Shown here piece by piece: positions 59,190 to 64,000 of a stretch of 64,000 nt of DNA. The translations under genes were made by a program, and so were the position numbers. Source of the stretch: Heterobilharzia americana (Eukaryota; Platyhelminthes; Trematoda; Strigeidida; Schistosomatidae). The stretch is taken from NCBI GenBank assembly GCA_944470555.2, contig OX104134.1, forward strand, positions 8,845,248-8,909,247. Reading direction: 5' to 3'. How positions within the stretch are numbered: position 1 is the first letter of the stretch; the number at the start of each line of letters is the position of its first letter. Below the pieces are notes generated by a model. That model saw only the letters and a list, made by a program, of their open reading frames with translations, did no database searches and was not told the origin of the DNA.

Positions 59190-59740
59190 CTTCACCATTC
59201 TCTCGGGTGGGATGACCTTGACACGACCTTTATTTCCAAAAATGTCCAGCTGGTAGATACAATATCTTTTACCAGCTAGTGCAAACCAGTTGATTTTTTC
59301 ACGCTCGCTTCTAGGTCTTGCGGAACGGTTCCAGGTCTTTGGTGGATTCCGATTTAGTAGGTCTACCCACTCGACCGCTGTCTGTCTGATTAGCACGACG
59401 GGCAGTTGGGTGTCGGTTAAATTTGTAGGGAATGTGTGGTTTTTTTTCAAGGACTGTGGTGCATATAGATCCCTGAATTGCTGTGCCAGCAGACAGTTGA
59501 TCGAAGTTGTTGCGAAAAGAAGACATAAATTGTGTCTAGAGAAATCAGGGGAGAGAAAGTGAGAAAAAGAAACAAATAAATAAAAAACAAACGATAAGGT
59601 GAAAGGAAACGGAACGGAAGAAGAAACCACAGTAGTTTCATGAGAGAGAAGTGATGGGGAGACCTCATATTAGGGAGTGGGAACATAAAGTCACTGGAAA
59701 AAGAAGGAACAAATGACATTATATGGCGACTTATGGTAAT
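59190..59740 (-). repeat. CR1-associated GRPT/STKDLEPF block, best copy
   Basis: On the minus strand a pyrimidine-rich leader is followed by GRVGRPTKSESTKDLEPFRK and, after a frame change, KINWFALAGKR. It matches 8640-9080 at DNA level, including CCGTTCCGTTTCCTTTCACC. It lies between a CR1 RT C-terminus and the first visible ZC4H2 exon. Confidence 0.55.
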
Positions 59741-60240
59741 AGAGATAGTAATTCTATCAGTAGGAGATGGTAACTGGAGGAGACGTCCACATTGAAGTGT
59801 GAGGTTGAGTCTGGTTCGCAGTGATTGTGTTGTTACGAAGTATTCGGTAGTGGGTTGGCCGCGCTGAGCCAGTAGAGTCAGCGGACGGACCAGTAGTAAT
59901 TTCGGCAGGCAGTGCGCTCTAGTGGCTGCAAACTGGCAGAGATAAGAAGTGTGAAGGCACACGGGTTTTCTCCCTTTAGTGGGCAGTTCTTTTTGGGTTA
60001 GCAGGAGGGTCATCAGAGTGGCTGTTGGGTAGGATTCCACTGTTCGGATGACTTGAGCTACTTAGTATTTTGTAAGCCGTTATCAAGTCACCACGTAATC
60101 TACGGTGTCTTAGAAAGCTGGGTTCTAGGTCTCAGTCTATACTTAGACGTAAATGAAGTCTGTCATTCAGTTACACTTCTCCGACGTGGTAAGTCGGATA
60201 GAGCAACCTGGCAGTTTTCGAGTTCTTTTGTCTAGTTACT
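59741..60240 (-). mobile_element. CR1 RT C-terminal fragment
   Basis: Minus-strand reading near 60115-60040 gives RRLRGDLITAYKILSSSSHPNSGI, the CR1 C-terminal signature also seen at 10.7 kb. Then LPVCSH-like residues follow to about 59770. The upstream palm is not recognised. Confidence 0.6.
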
Positions 60241-60360
60241 TTTGCTTGGTTTTTGTTTTTCGGTCTTACTGTTGAAGTGGACAGAAAATCGTATTCTGCT
60301 ATTCCTCTTTTCATATCGGAGAGGTGGCAGATTTGGCAGACTTGGATACACAAATTGCAG

Positions 60361-61590
60361 GTTGATTTGGTTGAGAAGCCATGTGTTACTAGCAGTTATA
60401 CCATTACTTTCAACTGCCGTTTGAACATGTGTGTGGCAGCAAATCATTACCTGCAATTGAAAGCTGTAAGTTCAGCGGTATTTAACACGGATGTTTACTT
60501 TCACGGCTTCTGCTAACTAGTTGCGCTAAAGGAATACGCTTAGCCTCTACACCACTTGAGATGTCGTGTTACTTTGCCCTAATGACACGCGACCTTTCTA
60601 CTGGTATTTTAATGGGATTCATTGGATATATTTCTGCCTGACTAATACGCCTTGCAAAAGGCTCACGAGATTTTGTTCTCCGCGTTGTCATTCACAGACC
60701 GCATGAACTACGTTTTGATGAGCCATTCAAAGCCATCGGGAATTACGAAAGGGTGTCCATCACCAGTTGAAATGGACGTGCAGATAACATCGGTGTTGAC
60801 TGTCTGGAACCAGCTTACCCCGAAAAGATAATGGCATTTTTAGCAGTTCTGAGAGAAGTGAAGTAGTTTTTAGGTCTTTGCACAGTATATGCCTAAACAC
60901 ACTTATGTATATACAATTGATTGCGCCAACTGACAGCATCATAGGGTGCCTACTGTGCTCAAGCGATGGGGTGTTATGCAAGCTAACAATGAACTGTATC
61001 TGTGTTTCTAGTCAGCCGTCTGGCTATTATGAAACATTGCTCGTCTGGTGGGATTAGCTTCCATGTTGCAGCACCAAAAGTAAGTAGCATATAGACAAAG
61101 AGTTTATTAGATGTGACTCTGATCAACATACGTCAGTAGTCTCTGCGCAAACTTATTTCATCACGAAAAAGTTGCATTTTGCGAAGTACAATCTGAAAGA
61201 TGATGGCAAAAGAGGCCAGTGCATTTGGAACGATTCTATTGCTAGGTTGATCGATTGTCTGTCAGTCTAACTATTGGCGTGGTTAACACAAAATACACTT
61301 TTATCGGTCGTCATCCCCTATCAAATCCCCCTTTGGAAGAATGTTACTTGGGGTCAATCCGTAACCACACTGTCTTTTTCCTGCATCTAACCGATCGGTG
61401 CAGGTGGCGCTCCTACTTGTTTACCTGAGTCCTTTTTTCCTGTTGTCCAGAGTGTACCCAGTAGGACATCCAAAGGAAGCCCGCGAGCAACTGTATCTTT
61501 CGGGGGACATGCGTGCCATGGTGGTTGGTTCTTGTGTTGAGCCCAGGTCTCCGATCCGGCTGTTACACCTTACTTATTGCTGTCACGTCT
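60361..61590. other. No recognisable gene
   Basis: No clear coding or RNA gene. Some of it may be eroded gypsy sequence since a gypsy integrase tail starts just beyond, but I cannot show this. Confidence 0.45.
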
Positions 61591-61599
61591 ACCAGTAGT

Positions 61600-62540
61600 T
61601 GACACTCCTACTCATTTGTCTTGTCTGTCTCTACAGTCTGTGGCAAACACCTGTTTCTCGGTCTCGAAGAAATTCCGAGCGACTGGTAAATTAACTGCAG
61701 GTGGCCTAGGAATCAAGGCCTCGTGTATTCTTACCAGCTCCTTCCTCATCAGCGCTTCCGATGAACTTTGGTGACCTGGAAGTGTGTCCTTCGGCGTCGT
61801 TCTGAATGTAAACAGGGGTTTTCGGATAATATCTGTGGACGTCTCTAACCCCTGTGCCTGCAGCCTAGCTCGCTTGAAGGTGTCCACAAAGCGTTCTGCC
61901 TGGCAGTTAGATTGCGGATGATATGGTGATGATTAACTATTCTGTATGACATATCAAAAGCAAAAATATTCGAGCCGTTTAGGAGTGGATCAAGGACAGT
62001 TTCAAACAGATCATGAGAGCATATATTAGCGAGGGTTCGTAGGATCAGCTTGGTGCTTTATGGATTGACAACAGCGAGTTCTGGTCATATTGAGGAAGCG
62101 TAAACTAAAATTAAATTGCGATTTCCACCGCGTAGTCTAGAGAAATCGACGTGAACACGAAACCATGAGTGTTCAGGCTTTGGTAGTGATGATGCGTGAG
62201 ACACCTGTTTCTGGGGCTCGAAAACAGACCTGGTGTCATCTAAGGGGAAGAAGGGAGCTTTGGATGCCATACGGCGGTGGAGACGGGACTTGAATACCTT
62301 TGTAAAGGGAGGGTGATGCGGAGACTGCCAGAGAGCATATGGATGCGCGTTCCAGAGACTGAGATTTTCAAACCGATCGTGGTGAAAGATATTTGGGCCA
62401 ACGTTAGACAGATTACAAACTCCATTTATCGAAGTATTGTGGAAGGATGCAGCAGATGAAGACTGACACGTGAGTAACAAACGGCTTTCGCATACGCCGA
62501 CATTATGTTGAGTCTTCTGGAGCCGGCCGATCCTCCACAA
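61600..62540 (-). mobile_element. Gypsy integrase remnant
   Basis: On the minus strand the integrase core opens with SLPKPEHSWFRVHVDF (about 62185-62140; the Asp in VDF matches the first catalytic Asp) and GGNRNLILVYASS. The tail at 61887-61612 reads VDTFKRARLQAQGL, FTFRTTPKDTLPGHQSSSEAL. Compared with the gypsy element at 31 kb the tail is similar in pattern (TFKRALL, YRSTLNDALP) but clearly a different family member. No RT or LTR is recognised nearby. Confidence 0.65.
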
Positions 62541-64000
62541 TGGCCTCCTTGGAATAATTGTGGTGTCTGAAGCTGTCGATTTGTGGTCGCACTGGGTGGT
62601 TAGCTACTTTAAAGCGGATGTATTTCCTCGGCGCTGGTGTATGTGCCTGAAAGACGGCAGTGAAACTAAGAGACCTACTAGCTAGTTGAGACTCCGATAT
62701 CTGACTTTGACCGGATGGCGGCCTGTGGCTTCTTCGTGATAGGTAATTCTAACAAGATCCGTCTCTCCGACCAAAAGCGTCACAGTCCCGGCATTTTTCT
62801 GCCCATAAGGACAAGACGTGACGGAATACCGAGGACCATGATGCCAGCGGCCGATTGGAGGCATCTTCCTTGTGCTTTCTGTCGGCCTAAAAGGGGTGTT
62901 GAAGAATTCGATGCTTGGCTAACCACATGCACTTCACGCTCACACTGACGTCCGAATTGGAATCACCTTGTGTACCGTTGCACATCTACCGATCTTTGAT
63001 ATTAGGCAGTGAAGTCATTCAACGTTAGCATTGAGTCTTGCTCCGACCGAATCAGGAATCTCATTCTGATATCAGTAAACTTAGGTGACTGGAGGCTGCA
63101 TATGGGCATAAACGGTTTGATTTGATCATCAGTAATGGACCTCAACTTGGATTTTTCTCACTCACGATCAAAAGTACTAACACGCATGAGAAAATCATCC
63201 TTGTTCATGAACATTTTAATACAATGGTATTTGGTACAAAAAAGAGACGAGTGATTGCCAGAATGTTGCCTTAGGCTCTGAATCCTGACACTTGAACAGC
63301 GATCTTTTGGGTTCTTTGGAAGTATAATAGTGCAAAACCGATCCGAACCAGATGGGCGAGGTTTTCTAGGGAGTAGAAGAATTTTCCTAGAGTTGTTCCG
63401 TCTAGATGAGTCAGCCCTGAAATTGTTTTCATATCCTCGGAACCAGGTATCGAAGGTTACGTTAACAGTGAAATTCAGGGATACCGCCTGCGATTCCGTT
63501 CACGGGAGGGGCTGGCACTGCAGACACAGAAGTTGATTATTTAGCCGTAAGGATTCCCGGCCGAGTAAATCCTTTGTTGATCCTCAGCCGCTGCTCAAGA
63601 AATCTTCCCGACTTCGAAGAATCCATTTCACAGTACTTCGGTCGCCAACAATTGTTATATGAAACTGCTATGGCCGCCATCGATGCACGGATATCCGCTG
63701 TCAGCCACGTGGTAGATTTCCAACTCGACTAATTGGATGGAGGAGACACCATTGACGCATAGGAGATACCACATCTGACAAGCGCCGTAAGAGAAGCAAG
63801 AAGAAGTGTAGGCAATCACAAGTACTAAATAAAGCTATAACAGGAAAAGGTAGCAACTTCGGTAGGTGAGCTACACCTTCTGCTTAAATCAGCGTTTCTT
63901 AACTCCTAGAATAGCCCATATACCATCGACTCGGGAAATAGAGATTTAGATACCAGTGCCTCGAAAATCTTGCCGGAGCCTCCTTTCGCGGCTCACCACC
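62541..64000. other. No recognisable gene; possible retroelement leader
   Basis: A plus-strand frame near 63600-63720 reads LPDFEESISQYFGRQQLLYE and AAIDARISAVS, which could be gag-like, but I cannot name it. Nothing else is supported. Confidence 0.35.

Noticed and set aside
1..64000. CRISPR array, rRNA or bacterial-type operon
   Set aside because: No regularly spaced short repeats, no rRNA-like sequence; gene structure is eukaryotic with introns.

Overview
The window looks like a repeat-rich stretch of a blood-fluke (Schistosoma-type trematode) nuclear genome. Three things point there. Host genes start with very short introns (28-40 nt) that become kilobase-sized towards the 3' end. The non-LTR retrotransposons are of RTE and CR1 type, the kinds described as SR/Perere families in schistosomes. 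There are also Ty3/gypsy remnants. The species cannot be fixed by eye.

Two host genes can be read from the sequence. A NUDCD3 orthologue (NudC/CS-domain HSP90 co-chaperone) lies on the + strand at 25800-34331 in eight coding exons and appears complete (326 residues). A ZC4H2 orthologue (C4H2 zinc-finger protein) lies on the - strand. Its stop is at 43563 and its most 5' visible exon is at 58942-59113; the N-terminal exon(s) were not found. No other convincing host gene was found.

Layout. 1-4.1 kb: two head-to-head RTE-a fragments followed by an LTR-like block. 4.1-5.95 kb: nothing recognised. 5.95-11.4 kb: degenerate + strand CR1 copies. 11.4-14.5 kb: a - strand CR1 with a PHD-like ORF1. 14.5-15.9 kb: CR1 scraps. 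16.13-19.14 kb (+) and 22.0-25.03 kb (-): a nearly identical inverted pair of internally deleted RTE-b elements, with a CR1 fragment between them. 25.8-34.3 kb: NUDCD3, whose last intron holds an RTE-a copy, an LTR-like block and a dead gypsy element. 34.9-43.1 kb: a tRNA-like SINE and several - strand RTE-b copies. 43.6-59.1 kb: ZC4H2, whose introns hold RTE-b fragments and a second copy of the 37.4-42.3 kb block at 53.3-58.2 kb. 59.1-64 kb: CR1 and gypsy remnants.

The most notable signals are: (i) the inverted RTE-b pair, which shares two coding deletions, one removing the catalytic motif A of the RT, while one copy carries a perfect 11-bp target-site duplication, implying mobilisation in trans; (ii) a direct duplication of about 5 kb that brackets the zinc-finger end of ZC4H2; (iii) a 1.27-kb segment joining an RTE 3' end to an LTR-like block, present at two loci; and (iv) a tRNA-derived SINE with a remnant that resembles a hammerhead core. 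All transposon reading frames seen are interrupted or incomplete.
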